The notes under the pieces: model-generated
Seen by the model: only the letters and a program-made list of their open reading frames with translations
What the model was told of the DNA's origin: nothing
The model's database searches: none
From: Liolophura sinensis
Lineage: Eukaryota > Mollusca > Polyplacophora > Chitonida > Chitonidae
Reading direction: 5' to 3'
Length of the DNA: 64,000 nucleotides
Assembly (NCBI RefSeq): GCF_032854445.1
Contig: NC_088302.1
Coordinates: 33,509,979 to 33,573,978 of the forward strand
Position numbers and translations under genes: made by a program
Part shown: positions 40,876-52,397 of the stretch, one piece after another
Numbering within the stretch: position 1 is the first letter of the stretch
Layout: each line of letters starts with the position of its first letter

Positions 40876-43800
40876 GTAGTACAAATAAATTTTTGTAACC
40901 AGGGTTTCAGAAAAACCACAATTATCATTGGTCAAGAGGATTTTGCATGTTCCAGCATCGAGGTTGTCGTAATAGTAATGCAAACTCCTCGATATCTGAA
41001 AAACTCTCGAGTCTTTACGGTGAATGACCTTAAGTTTCGCCTATAGACTTGGAAAGTGTACATGTATCCCATGATTCATTGCATTGATTGTGACTTATAC
41101 TGACATGGCGTCGCCGGAGAGCAGGGGTGGTCAGGAGGTTATATGGATAGTTCCGGAATGTAATAAACAAGCTCACGCTTCAATGGGCAGTCGGTCTATG
41201 CTCCTATAACCAACAGTTCATGTTTTCTTCAGTTTTAATCATGACGAATTTAGTACATATATGCTTACTTCACAACAGGTTGATTGTTTTATGATCGCCA
41301 TTTTATGATGAACGGGAATTCAGGAGAAAACTCCCTGGAGATTGCACAAGTGTGACAACCTAGTACCTTTACACATGTGGAGTGGCATGTCAAAATGCAG
41401 AGCTCTTCATGTTCAAAGCTATCACATAACTTAGCACCCTGTGAATCCTTACTTGCAAACTACCAGCAGATGATGTCAAACTGCGTTTACAGTGACAACT
41501 TACAATCAGCAGGGCTCAAATCTCCATGTGTCTATTATACCCGTCGATGGCGGGATTTTTGCAGATGAAGGGCAAGAAAGATAATCTTACCTGTCGCTGG
41601 CAACACATAAATCCCGCCTGGGAAAATTTACATACCGGTAATCATAAAACATACACTTTATTTCAATATATAGCCAGTCAGTGTTGTGCGAACTTCTTAC
41701 ATGTCAACAACACGGACAAATCCTGTCGCCGGGCTCGCACACAGTGCTACTGAAAAGGGGTCAAAGGTAGTCGCCATAGTTTTCCGAAACCTCGCTTTGA
41801 GTATATTTTCTGTGTTCAATGGGAGGTTCCCGATTTCAAAATGCAGGAATGGTAACTCTTCTGCAATAGAAAAGTTCAGATTGTAACAATACAAAATGTG
41901 CATGTTGAGTAATATACTCCATTCAGATTATATGGGAGGCTGGTGACAGATATTTCTCAGTGAAATCCGTTTGTACCTGAAATACGTGTGTACAAATATT
42001 TGTTGCATGACGAGGGCTCTGAATAGGCAACCGTTCACGAGATAATGCTGCAACGTGAATTCCACGTTACCCGTGCAGTTGCACATTCGCCGTTTCAAGG
42101 CCTGTGGTGTACATTGTAGCATTTGTACACAGCTTGTTTGGCATGGCCATGGATTGAGACAGGTGTTTGCAATTTATAGGTTTGTAATAGTCATCATCTG
42201 ACTTGATACTAATTCACTAATTCCTTTTGGTTTAATTCATGAGTATAATTATAAATGTACATGGGCTGGTCGGGAGATCTGTAAAGGCTGTCATTGACTT
42301 GACCCCACATGGCGTGGATTAGAGACCATAGCTGCCATACAGTGTAATGGAATGGTTGGTGGTGGTGGGGGGGGGGGGTGGGGCTAATCACCCACCTCTG
42401 TCATCTTGCCGCTGAATGCCTGTGCGAAAAGTTTACGACAGAAACCAATGGACGAAACTTTACGCCATTTACCGTAGTCTTCATACACTGTCTATACTCG
42501 TGGTTCAAGATATTATGGATGAGATTTATGGACAAAATTTGTTGTTAATTGTTTGCTACATTTGTATTTACATATGTATTCACCAAACATAGCAGGACAT
42601 TCTGATTGATAACAGACCCTTTCATTCAGATTTTGGGAAGATACTTTTGTAATAACTCTGACTTTGCTAAGGAAAAATAATGCAAAGTAATGCAAACAAT
42701 ATTCTTCTTCAAGCAATGACTCTCCCGAGGCAGTCTTCCTGCCAACTCACCTCGACAAGTTACTGCAGTATCCTGCCCAACATGTATGTATTGCGACATG
42801 GGCTTCGCCGTTTTCAGTTTCCTGCTCATAAATGTCTGGTCCAAAATGCATCAGTTCAACACTTAAACCGTAAAATCCAGTGTATTGCCTCGATATCTGT
42901 CTATCCTCTATAAGAAACCACACTGACAATCGAGAGCTAATAGGGTTTGTGACATGACAGCCAATTATGACTTGATGCTTTCAGCACTAGTAATTGGCCT
43001 GGCTCATTTTACAAGGGCTTCTACAACATGGCTACTCAGAGTGAATTGTCCGTCAGTGCCATATCCCCAATGCTGAATTTCATCTTCTCGGCTTTCAAGG
43101 CTTTATAGACTTTTTACGTATTTTTCTGTGATAAGTGTGTCCTATATCATTTTTTCTATTTATATATAGTGGCAGACTTTATGCTCACTTTAAATTAAAA
43201 GGGTGCATAAATTGCAATGAAAACATCTTTTGAAATGCAAAACAGTTTAGGAATTAGGGTACTTGTTGTTTAAGCATTGCAAATGTGATGTATGTATTTT
43301 TGCCTGTGTTTGTCCTACAGTACCTGGACTCACTGTGGGCGCAAATCACCAACCTGCGGAACAACAAGTGGCTGGAGAAGCAGGTCTTGCGACCGTACCT
43401 GGCGTTCGACAGCGTGCTCAGTGAGGCATTACAGCACACCTTACCTCAGATCATTCCCCCGGGGCACCATGAGGATGTCCAGTACCCTCTCCCCAGTGTC
43501 GTCTTCAGGCTGTTCGATTACACAGATGTGCCAGAGGTACGTAGTGACACTTTCTCATAACCTTGTGGGATGGTTGTGGGTTTCCCCCTGAGCTCTGACC
43601 AGTTTCCTCCCACCCCTATGCTGGCTGCAGTCGTATAAGTGAAATATTCTTGAGTATGGTGTAAAGTACCAACCAATAAATACATAATAAATCAAAACTT
43701 TGCGAGGCATATTCTTTGTAACTCATTTAGCAAGTCATGTTGTCCAGGATACAGCAACACAAGGCAACACGAGGCAACATGCTTTATTGAGAAAAAAGAC

Positions 43801-46800
43801 GCAAATAGGATTCACAAGTCTTTTTTTTTTATGGAGACCATGAATTTTGTAGTGAAGATACACGTGTTTTGTGAGTGCTTGAGCCATTTTAATTCTGTAA
43901 CATATTTACACACCAATACTTTTGGGAGCCCAAAACTAATAGGTCTTATAAAACTAACTAACTAATGTAAATTGAAAAAAATGACGGTTTATCAGTAAAA
44001 AGTTGTTTTCATACACATTTCTTTCATGCACAGACGTAAAAGCTCTAAAAGCGTCTAAAGTTGCATTTTTTGAAACTTTTTATGCTCGGTAACAGTGTCT
44101 CCTTTAATGTTTGGCATCATGACCTTCAATTTTTTTTTCAAGATATGGCATTGTTGAGGGTGTTTTCTAGCTAGTTTGTGTCGAGGGGTACATGTGTGAC
44201 TATCGTATTGATTTCTTCGCTATTCTGCTGTAAAGAAAGACAACCTCTGATGCGTTTGCTGTAATGAAACTATCCTGTTTTTGTTGTCATGAAGCATTCT
44301 CTTAAAATCTCGAAATACATGAACTCAAACTCTCAGATATGTATTGCATTTGTGGAAGTAATTTATTTTATTGGATAAAATATAAACTTTTGTTTGCAAG
44401 TCGAAATCTTAATTCATTTCCTCTAATTTTACTAATAAAGCTTGTATGGTTTCATGTATGACAAGTCTACCCATTTGAATGTTGAATGAGAATAATTCCA
44501 ATATTCCTTTTTGAACAGGGTCCAGTCTTGCCCGGAGCACATGCTATAGAGAGATATCTGATAGAGGAACAGCTCCATCGTATCATCCACACCAATCATT
44601 TGGAAAGGAAAGATTGGTAGGTATCCTGATGGTTTATTATAGACATTGTTATCAGTATGAAATCAACACTGGTTTCCTAAACCAGTAAAACTGGTTGTCA
44701 TTGTACCCTAATTTCTCAACCTTTCTGCATATGAAAAAGCAAATTTCAGTGCAACTTTGGCACATTTTTAATTTGATTTTGGAGACAGAACTACATTAGT
44801 TGTATCGGCCAATTTCAGGGTTTCACAAAAAGAATAATTTTATCAGTCTACACAGAATATTTCTTTCAAAGTGTGCTTGAATAAACATCTTGCAAACATG
44901 CAAAAAGGTGAAAGAATTAAAATATAAGTGATAAGTGGCAACTTTATGTAAGTCTATACTGTAGTCTATAGCATGGTAGATTAATACATAGATAGTACAT
45001 TTACTCTTCAGTAGTATAAGTGAAATATTCTTGAGTACGGCGTAAAACACAAATCAAATAAATAAATAAATACTCTTCAGTAAGGAACTACACTTATCTA
45101 AATCTTTCAGTATTTCCCACAATGCACACTTTTTGAAATACAACATGAGTGATGTCCCTTTGCAGTGCAGTATGTAGAAAACTATGGAAAAAATTAAACA
45201 GGATTGCATTATTCTTATGAATTGTGTTCTTGGGTGTATTTGGATGGCAGATATTGCAATAATGATAATACTCTGCCGGCAAAATGAGCTACACGAATAC
45301 TGCCATGTTAAAAGATAGGCTGGTATTCCTACCTTGCCTTAAATCCATTTTACACTGGAATGTCACACTGTTGTTGTAGTTACCTGAAAATTTCATATTG
45401 GTATTGAAAGTTGGTGAGATTAAAACACTTTGTAGTTGGATTTATAGTCATGTATTTGTAATGTTAGATATTTCTGCAGAAACAAATCTGCAGTTCATTT
45501 TTTTTATTAATACCATTGCTGGTGTTGTTTTTTGCCAGTGTCTTCACATATCTGTCCTGCCATTTTCTGAACACATGGTCTAACATTATATTTGTGCTTG
45601 ACAGTGCGGCAGCTCTCCTAAGTTTTCCTACAAAGAATAAATTCCCGCTCAACTATATGATTGTTGAGGTGAGTAAGAAAGTTAAGCTATCTTAGATTCA
45701 TTGTTCACATCAGGTTAATTTCATTCAGAAGACTTAACTGCAGTAACATTGAAATAAGATCCATGTGTGTTTCTGTCCTGTCATGGAATTGCATTTTCAA
45801 TATCCTAACATTGTAGAATTTAGAATTCGAAGATGAAGATCTTCTATTGCCCAGTGGCTAGCTTGCTAGCCCAGCACAGTGACCCATGAGCCTCTCACCA
45901 ATGCGGTTGCTGTGAGTTCAAGTACAGCTCATGCTGGCTTCCTCTCCGGCCGTATGTAGGGAAAGTGTATGGTCGTTTTTTTCCCCGGGCTCTTCCAGGT
46001 TTCCTCACACCATCATGACCATAATGCTGGCTGCCAATGTAAAACTGAAATGTTCTTGAGTACCAGTACATCATAAAACTCCAATCAAATATTAAAGAAA
46101 TTAATATATAAATTCAAAGGTTATCAAAAATATTTTAAAGAAAAGTGTTTGGTCCTGTTTATCTGTTGGCTAAAGCAGTGTTCTTGTTACTCCCAGTCAG
46201 TCATTGACCTGTGAAGTGGCAGGCTCAAATCCAGCTCTTGTTAGATTGGCTGAGGCTTTAAGTGAGGAGGTCTGTCAGATACCTGGTGAAGACCAGTGAT
46301 TTACTGCTGGGGCCTTCAGAAAACTGTACTTTGAAGTCATTTTTACCCACCAAAGTGAAAGTTAAAAAATTTGTATGTACTCTTATATGTTATGACACAT
46401 CATAATCTGCACATTAAGACACAGCACAAAACCATTTCATGAATCCTTCAACGCCAGGTTTCTTTGTGTGACAGGTCATGTTTGGCCAGCTCTTCCAGAT
46501 ACCCCGCCCCCCATACCTGGAGATATTCTACGGTTCAACATTGATAGAGCTGTGCAAACTCCAACCTGGCTCTATGCCACAAGTTGTATCTTTTAACATG
46601 TCTGTGAAAATCTTTGCTCTTTGGTTACCGTATGTCATCTAAAATTTAGCATTTTTCCAAGTGATACGTTTTGCTACGTTTTAAATGCATTTATGTCTAG
46701 GATGAATCTATGTATATTGTAAGCATGCTACCCGACTTAGTTTGACGTCCTGATCATGAACCAGGTCATGTTTCTTTTCTGTGACATATAGTTTTGCCGC

Positions 46801-47291
46801 AAATTGCGATCAAATTGCGAAAAAGCACAGTTTCCACCATCTTTAGTGGTCATGTGACAGAAACTTTTTACAGCTGTAAAGCTGTTAATCGTTGTGTAAT
46901 AAGGGCTATGTATGTATTATACGTATGCCGAAAATCTGATCATATCAATTCTGATCAATTCATTCATCTTATAGGGCCACCTAAAAGTTCTTTTCAGAAT
47001 AGTCTAAGTAATCTTAAGTGTACTGTAGGTATCAAAAGTATCATTTTAAGGCCTTTATGTGCTTCTGAAAGTGCATTTTTACATATCAAACTTTAGATGA
47101 AGTACAGTATATTAGTCGTTTAACTTGAGAAAATAATGTAAAAAATTCTGCTCTGTTTTTAAAATGTGTACTGTAGTAAAATAATTAAAACAATGAAAGT
47201 TCAGCCTTCCTTTAACAGTCTCTCAGTTGGCACAAGCTGTAGAGATGCTGTTTGCCAGACTAGATTCAATGAACACAGCAAGTATGGAAAG
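32689..47291 (+). CDS. NCBP1: NCBP1 / CBP80 (nuclear cap-binding protein subunit 1), first 14 coding exons, partial
   Basis: Coding exons: 32689-32734, 34286-34377, 35992-36092, 37841-37925, 38553-38624, 39378-39485, 39920-39967, 40327-40400, 40806-40875, 43321-43536, 44519-44616, 45605-45668, 46475-46585, 47227-47291. All are GT-AG and joined in phase to give 416 codons plus 2 nt. CBP80 forms the nuclear cap-binding complex with NCBP2 on the 5' cap of RNA polymerase II transcripts and serves splicing, 3' processing, export and the pioneer round of translation. The start [15 protein letters not shown] matches the vertebrate N-terminus in kind. The human protein is about 790 residues, so the second half is missing here. 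No further exon is visible in the 16.7 kb to the right edge, which is filled by a repeat array. Confidence 0.95.
33655..33782. mobile_element. MITE-like family 2, partial copy
   Basis: It shares GGCCAATTTCAGGG, TTTTAT.TCTACACAG and CATCTTGCAAACATGC with 44700-44927. The left end is missing. It lies in NCBP1 intron 1. Confidence 0.5.
34672..34872 (+). mobile_element. SINE family A, copy lacking the B box
   Basis: A clear A box (TGGCTCAGCTGGTTAGCGC) joins directly to CCAGCTCATGCTGGC, so the B-box segment is deleted. The 3' end is CTCGTATAAGTGAC and CACCAATTAAATAAAT. It lies in NCBP1 intron 2. Confidence 0.88.
36277..36757. repeat. 25-bp minisatellite, about 19 copies
   Basis: The unit is a 25-mer built from GCAATATGCTATACTC plus ACCAGTTAT, with point variants such as ATGCACC and ACTCACCTG. 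It lies in NCBP1 intron 3, about 190 bp after exon 3. All frames stay open for long stretches because the unit lacks stops. There are no unique spacers, so it is not a CRISPR array. Confidence 0.97.
37314..37682 (+). mobile_element. SINE family B, full-length copy
   Basis: tRNA-like head with ATAGCACAGTTGGTAGAGCG (A box) and GATCCAGGATCAATCC (B-box region), then CTTTAAAAGAGGAAGTTGTA, CGTATCAGTATAATGGCTCG, GTCGTCTCAGTGATGCAGCA, GTGGAAATCCGTCCTGCAAC and a tail TTGAGTACGACGTTAAACCC ending in CACTCACTC repeats. I associate this family with gastropod genomes. It is in NCBP1 intron 3. Confidence 0.9.
38140..38235 (+). mobile_element. SINE family A 3' fragment, decayed
   Basis: TCTTCCACCCTCCG, ATATAAGTGAAATATTTATC and GTTAAGCACCAAACAA are remnants of the 3' end. 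It lies in NCBP1 intron 4. Confidence 0.5.
38613..39265 (+). repeat. 36-39 bp minisatellite starting at the NCBP1 exon 5 donor
   Basis: The unit is AATGGTATGGTGATC, then AGGRTGGGGTTCAGGGTGAAG and AAG; short units lack 3 nt. About 17 copies are visible, partly in a higher-order pattern (38809-38925 repeats at about 38940-39070). The first copy spans the true exon 5 end and donor (AATAATG|GTATGG at 38624/38625), so most units carry a copy of the splice site. Confidence 0.93.
40876..43320 (+). other. NCBP1: NCBP1 intron 9
   Basis: The longest NCBP1 intron before the array (2.4 kb). Apart from a G-run near 42367 and a family 2 MITE fragment near 43200-43265 it looks unique. The open frames here are short and not recognisable. 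Confidence 0.7.
43321..47291 (+). CDS. NCBP1: NCBP1 exons 10-14: middle region up to the array
   Basis: Exon 10 (216 nt) carries [20 protein letters not shown] and [13 protein letters not shown]. Exon 11 carries [20 protein letters not shown]. Exon 12 carries [12 protein letters not shown]. Exon 13 carries [15 protein letters not shown]. Exon 14 carries [21 protein letters not shown]. These match human CBP80 in order. Exon 14 uses the acceptor at 47225-47226 and ends with a good donor (AG|GTAAGA) in phase 2. Confidence 0.93.
43565..43690 (+). mobile_element. SINE family A, 3' half
   Basis: GGTTGTGGGTTTCCCCCTGA, AGTTTCCTCCCACC, CAGTCGTATAAGTGAAATAT, TTGAGTATGGTG and an AATAAATACA tail. It begins 30 bp after NCBP1 exon 10. 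Confidence 0.88.
44700..44927. mobile_element. MITE-like family 2, full copy
   Basis: About 228 bp with inverted ends: left CCCTAATTTCTCAACCTTTC, and the right end in reverse complement starts TTTTAATTCTTTCACCTTTT. Copies at 7267-7680 and 33655-33782 align. No open frame. Confidence 0.65.
45011..45072 (+). mobile_element. SINE family A, terminal 3' fragment
   Basis: Only GTATAAGTGAAATATTCTTG, AGTACGGCGTAAAACAC and the (AAAT)n tail are present. Very little divergence, so probably a young 5'-truncated insertion. Confidence 0.85.
45848..46105 (+). mobile_element. SINE family A, full-length diverged copy
   Basis: Head CCAGTGGCTAGCTTGCTAGC, B box GAGTTCAAGTAC, CTCATGCTGGCTTCCTCTCC, a disturbed centre, then ATAATGCTGGCTGCC, TTCTTGAGTACCAGTACATC and CCAATCAAATATTAAA. 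It lies in NCBP1 intron 12. Confidence 0.85.
46190..46420 (+). repeat. dispersed repeat, family 3 copy 3
   Basis: A tRNA-like stretch (GCAGGCTCAAATCCAGC) is followed by GACCAGTGATTTACTGCTGG, GGCCTTCAGAAAACTGTA and TTTGTATGTACTCTTATATG. The last part aligns with 3255-3412 and 31752-31905. The tRNA-like start suggests the family may itself be a SINE. Confidence 0.45.
46645..47105 (+). repeat. older dispersed repeat carrying a B-module insertion
   Basis: Flanks TTTAGCATTTTTCCAAGTGA and TTATGTGCTTCTGAAAGTGC match 6703-7060. Between them, at 46676-46945, is a segment related to the tail module of the array units. The right flank resumes with ATTCTGATCAATTCATTCATC, matching ATTCTGACCGCATTCATCG of the other copy. 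Confidence 0.65.
46676..46945 (+). mobile_element. solo copy of the array's B-tail core
   Basis: It shares TTTTAAATGCATTT, GTAAGCATGCTACCCGAC, TAGTTTGACGTCCTGATCAT, GTTTTGCCGCAAAT, GCGAAAAAGC and TACAGCTGTAAAGCTG, in order, with 52030-52300. About 270 bp long, inserted in an older repeat inside NCBP1 intron 13. Confidence 0.75.
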
Positions 47292-47400
47292 GTAAGATCA
47301 ATGTACATCAAGCTTTGTATTGTGTCTTACCTGGAAATGTATATCTAACTAGTCTCAGTACTAGCTCACATAATTATAATCAGTATTTTGTTTATTATTA

Positions 47401-47593
47401 GGGATCCCGTTCTCCCGAACGGGATACCTATTGTTATTGTTCTGTTTTTTAGGGATCCCGTTCTACCCGAACGGGATCCCTATTGTTATTGTTCTGTTTT
47501 TTCTTCTTATTATTAGGGACCCCGTTCTCCCGAACGGGATACCTATTGTTATTGTTCTGTTTTTAGGGATCCCGTTCTCCCGAACGGGATCCC
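47401..47593 (+). repeat. four tandem head hairpins at array start
   Basis: Hairpins GGGATCCCGTTC / GAACGGGATCCC (some with GGGATACC) at 47401-47428, 47452-47480, 47515-47542 and 47566-47593. Each is followed by TATTGTTATTGTTCTG and a T-tract. They open the first array unit. Confidence 0.9.
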
Positions 47594-48912
47594 TATTGTA
47601 ATCGTTCTGTTTTTTCTTATTATTATTATTATTATTATTATTATTTTTTTTTCACCGACTTTGTTAGCAAGGAAACTTTTTTACCGTTCAACATAGAGGT
47701 CTCAAATTTTGCACACATATTCTGGCGGAGATTTTCCAGGGATAAATTCTCCACTTTTTTTTCATGTCACGTGGTTCGGCCGCCATATTGGATTTTGTGT
47801 AAAATCTTTAAAAATCTTCTTCTCCAGAACCACTGAACCGATCGTTTTCAAATTTGACATACAACTAATAGGTCACGAGTTCTTTAAAGTTTGCGAAAAT
47901 GGTTCACTTCCGGTCAAAATTCTGGAAGCTCGCTATTGGTCGAATTTGTGACGTCACAAAAAATTCTCAAAGTTCTAATGTTCTGAACGTATTCTGATGT
48001 ATCTTGAGCTGCTGATTCCGAATCTAGTTGTATTTTTTGCATATCTGTGTAACTTTTTGAGATATTAGCAAAAAACTCAAAAAACTTACGTAAGTTCAAT
48101 GACCTGTAACTCGAGATCTATGGCAGCTAGAAATGCGCAACCTGCACGAAATTGTAGCCCAAGACATGCTCTTTCGATCATGCGTCAACAGATTTGAGCT
48201 CCGATCAATAGTTTTTTCGCTAGAAGCGTTTAAATCAGAAAACCGTTTTTTGTTTAGAAAAAGGTTGGAATCCTATTGCTTTAACATGGAGTTAGATGGG
48301 GACTGGACTGGGTTTGTAGTATTTGACCTGATGCTTTCGGCTACACTGTCCGTGATCTCCCGAAACGGTTGTAGGATGACATTGATTCCAGTTCCCATCT
48401 AACTCCAGTACTCTATTAGAAGGCGTAGAGATCTAACTACAACAGCAAATGACATGGACCTGTAAAAGTTAGCTTTGTTTTGCGCAGACCTCGTCCTCTT
48501 TACTATACGTTAAACAGTTCAGGGTGATTGACAGATATGGACATGTGCCGTGGTCCAAGTGCTGACTTTCTAACGATGGCCAAGCTATCAGTGGAGCTGT
48601 GAGTCTGTACAAACTTTGTGTTGCACTAGTCGTGTTTTTGCATTATTTCTTACAATTAATGGGCTAAGTCTGCCAAGGAACGACCGTTTTTCACTGGGCA
48701 TAGCGTAGTATCATCAAGGTCGCCGATCTATTCGAGGGATTGCAAATGACCGGCCGACTGCCTCAGTGACAAACGGTGTAAGGTCGCATAGAAACTTTGA
48801 AAGCCGTGTATGTGGAACATGGGTCCTTCGAACACAGATCATGAAGGGGAAAACGTCATCGATCAGATCCGGGATCCCGGCCTAGGATCTGCTATTCGCA
48901 GATCCATTCTAG
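47594..48912 (+). repeat. array unit 1 (head X, tail A)
   Basis: Head with CACCGACTTTG and AAGGAAAC. It holds CACGTG at 47768-47773, GCCGCCATATTGG just after, and the palindrome TTTGTGACGTCACAAA at 47945-47960. Inverted pair 48288-48306 / 48388-48406. Tail of A type. The terminal block has one variant base. Confidence 0.85.
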
Positions 48913-50231
48913 TTATTATTATTATTATTATTATTTTTTTTTTCGAATTTGTTAGCAGCAGAACTCAAACACCGTTTAAGACAGAAGTTCAAAATTTCGC
49001 ACACATAATTTTGAGAAGATTTTCTAGGGGTATATTTTTTTTTTTTAGGCTATGTCACGTGGTTCGGCCGCCATATTGGATTTTGTGTAAAATCTTTAAA
49101 AATCTTCTTCTCAAGAACCACTAAACCGATCGTTTTCAAATTTGACATGCAGCTAGTAGGTCACGAGTTCTTTAAAGTTTGCGAAAATGGTTTACTTCCG
49201 GTCAAAATTCTGGAAGCTCGCTATTGGTCGAATTTGTGACGTCACAAAAAGTTCTCAAAGTTCAAATGTTCTCAACGTATTCTGATGTATCTTGAGCTGC
49301 TGATTCTGAATCTGCTTGTATTTTTTTGGTATCTGCAAAACTTTTTGAGATATGAGCAAAAAACTCAAAAAAGTGACGTAACTTCAATGACCTGTAACTC
49401 GAGATCTGTAGCAGCTAGAACTGTGCAACCTGCACGAAATTGTAGCCCAAGGCATGCTCTTTCGAGCATTCGTCAACGGATTTGAGCTCCGATCAATAGT
49501 TTTTTCGCTAGAAGCGTTTAAATGACAACACCGTTTTTTGTTTAGAAAAGATTGGAATCCTATTGATTTAACATGGAGTTAGATGGGGACTGGACTGGGT
49601 TTGTAGTATTTGACCTGATGCTTTCGCCTACATTGTCCGTGATCTCCCGACACGGTTGTAGGATGACATTGATTCCAGTTCCCATCAAACTCCAGTACTC
49701 TATTAGCTGGCGTAGAGATCTAACTACAACAGCAATCGACGTGGACCTGTAAAAGTTAGCTTTGTTTTGCGCAGACCTCGTGCTCTTTACTATACGTTAA
49801 ACAGGCCTGGGTGACTGACAGATATGGACATGTGCCGTGCTCCAAGTGCTGAGTTTCTAACGATGGCCGAGCTATCAGTGGAGCAGTGAGTCTGTGCATA
49901 GTAGGTCGTGGATTGAGATGTGAATGTACAAACTTGCTGTTACACTGGTCGTGTTTTTGCCTTATTTCTTACAACTAGCCGGCTAAGTCTGCCAAAGAAC
50001 GACCGTTTTTCGCTGGGCATGGCGTAGCATCATCAAGGTCGCCGATCTATTCGAGGGAATGCAAATGATCAGCCGACTGCCTCAGTGACAAACGGTGTAA
50101 GGTCGCAAGGTAACTTTGAAAGCCGTGTATGTGGAACATGTGTCCTTCGAACACAGAACATGAAGGGGAAAACGTCATCGATCCGATCCGGGATCCCGGC
50201 CTAGGATCTGCTATTCGCAGATCCATTCTAG
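48913..50231 (+). repeat. array unit 2 (head Y, tail A), 1319 bp
   Basis: Head GTTAGCAGCAGAACTC with no hairpin. The tail has private variants (CATAGTAGG, AACTAGCCGG, GCAAGGTAAC) shared only with unit 5. Confidence 0.85.
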
Positions 50232-52397
50232 TTTCTTATCATTATTATTTTTTTTTCACCGACTTTGTTAGCAGCAGAACTCCAACAGCGTTCAACATAG
50301 AAGTCCCAAATTTCGTACACATAATCTGGCGGAGATTTTCCAGGGGTATATGTTTCATTTTTTTTTTATGTCACGTTTTTCGGCCGCCATATTGGATTTT
50401 GTGTAAAACCTTTAAAAATCTTCTTCTCCAGAACCACTGAACCGATCGTTTTCAAATTTGATATGCAGCTAGTACGTCACGAGTTCTTTAAAGTTTGCGA
50501 AAATGGTTCACTTCCGGTCAAAACTCTGAAAGCTCGCCATTGGTCGAATTTGTGACGTCACAAAAAGTTCTCAAAGTTCAATTGTTCTGAACGTATTCTG
50601 GTGTATCTTGAGCTGCTGATTTCGAATCTGGTTGTATTTTTTGCATATCTGTGTAACTTTTTGAGATATAAGCAAAAAACTCAAAAAAGTTACGCAATTT
50701 CAAGGACCTGTAACTCAAGAACTAAGGCAGCTAGAAATGTGCAACCTGCACCAAATTGTAGCCCTAGACATGCTCATTCGAGCATTCGTCAACGGATTTG
50801 AGCTCCGATCAATAGTTTTCTTGCTAGAAGCGTTTAAATGACAACACCGTTTTTTGTTTAGAAAAAGATGGTAATCCTATTGCTTTAACATGGAGTTAGA
50901 TGGGGACTGGACTGGGTTTGTAGTATTTGACCTGATGCTTTCGGCTACACTGTCCGTGACCTCCAGAAACGGTTGTGCTATGACATTCAGTCCAGTTCCT
51001 ATCTAACTCCAGTACTCTATTAGATGGCGTAGAGATCTAACTACAACAGCAAACGACGTGGACCTGTAAAAGTTAGCTCTGTTTTGCCCAGACCTTGTTT
51101 ACTATACGCTAACCAGGCCAGGGTGATTGACAGATATGGACATGTGCCCTGGTCCAGGTGTTGACTTTCCGACAACAGCCGGGCTATCAGTAGAGCTGTG
51201 AGTCTGTGCATGGCAGGTCGTGGATTGAGACGTGGAAGTTCAAATTTGCTGTTACACGGGCTGTGTTTTTGCATTATTCCTTACATAAAGCCAGCCAAGT
51301 CTGCCAAGGAATGACCGTTTTTCACTGGGCATAGCGTCGCATAGGGAATGACCGGCCGACTGCCTCAGTGACAAACGGTGTAAGGTCGCATGGAGACTTT
51401 GAAAGCGGTGTAGCTAGTTATGTGTTGATTTTCGACCAATAACTTATGTTCTCATATAAAAGATGAAAGCATAAAGAAAATTTGTATATAGACTTGAAGT
51501 GAGATTTGCGACTTCCTTGGGGACTACGTGAGATATACAATAGTGTGGGTGGTAGGGGAGATGCTGGCGAAATTTTCTAAGACTTGACCTAATTACACAA
51601 GGATTTAAACGCTAACCGTCTTCCGTCTGCGTGGTGTGACGCCTGTCAGTCATGTCAGAGTTCGATCCCAGCTTAGGCAATTTGTCAGGCTATAAAAATG
51701 TTGTGAATTTTAAGGTTTCAAGTAGGCTGCTAGGCGTAGTTCGATGTTCTGATGACGAATTTGGTGGTTTTTCCTTTGTCCGATGCACGGTTTTGTCGCC
51801 AATTGCCATCGAAGTGCGAAAAAGTGCAATTTTCGCCCATGTTTGGCGGTCACGTGACACAAAACTGCTGCAGCTGTGGAGTTGAAAATCACTGAGTGCA
51901 AAGGGCAATATGTGTACTGTAGGCGTGCGTAAAATCATGGAAGTGTGTCAATAAATGTGGGAGTTGCAATGCTTCAAATATTGTCCAAAGGCCGATTGGC
52001 TATATTTGGCACTTTGACGTCCCCATGTTATATGATGCATTTTAAATGTATTTGCGACTGGGATAAAGGCACGAACAATGTAAGCATGCTACCCGACGTA
52101 GTTTGACGTCCTGATCATAAATCTGGACTTATTTCTTTCCGGCGACGCATAGTTTTGCCGCAAATGACGATGAAAACGCGAAAAAGCGCAATTTTTCACC
52201 ATATTTGGAGATCTATTGCGAGGAAACAGTAACAGCCGTAAAGCTGAAAATCACCGAGTGCAAAGCGCTAAATACGTACACTATGTGTGCCGAAAATCTT
52301 TGATCTGTGTCAACAACCACAGGACATGCAGGGGAAAATGTCATCGATCCGATCCGGGATCCCGGCCTAGGATCTGCTATTCGCAGATCCATTCTAG
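50232..52397 (+). repeat. array unit 3 (head Y, tail C), 2166 bp
   Basis: The longest unit. An A-type tail start to about 51415 is followed by a segment with two diverged B-core copies in tandem (about 51650-51960 and 52030-52310) and then the terminal block. The CACGTG of other units is changed to CACGTT here. Confidence 0.85.

Noticed and set aside
41377-42930. Several 60-77 codon frames in NCBP1 intron 9
   Set aside because: They overlap one another on both strands, lack homology and splice context, and the flanking exons 9 and 10 join in phase without them.
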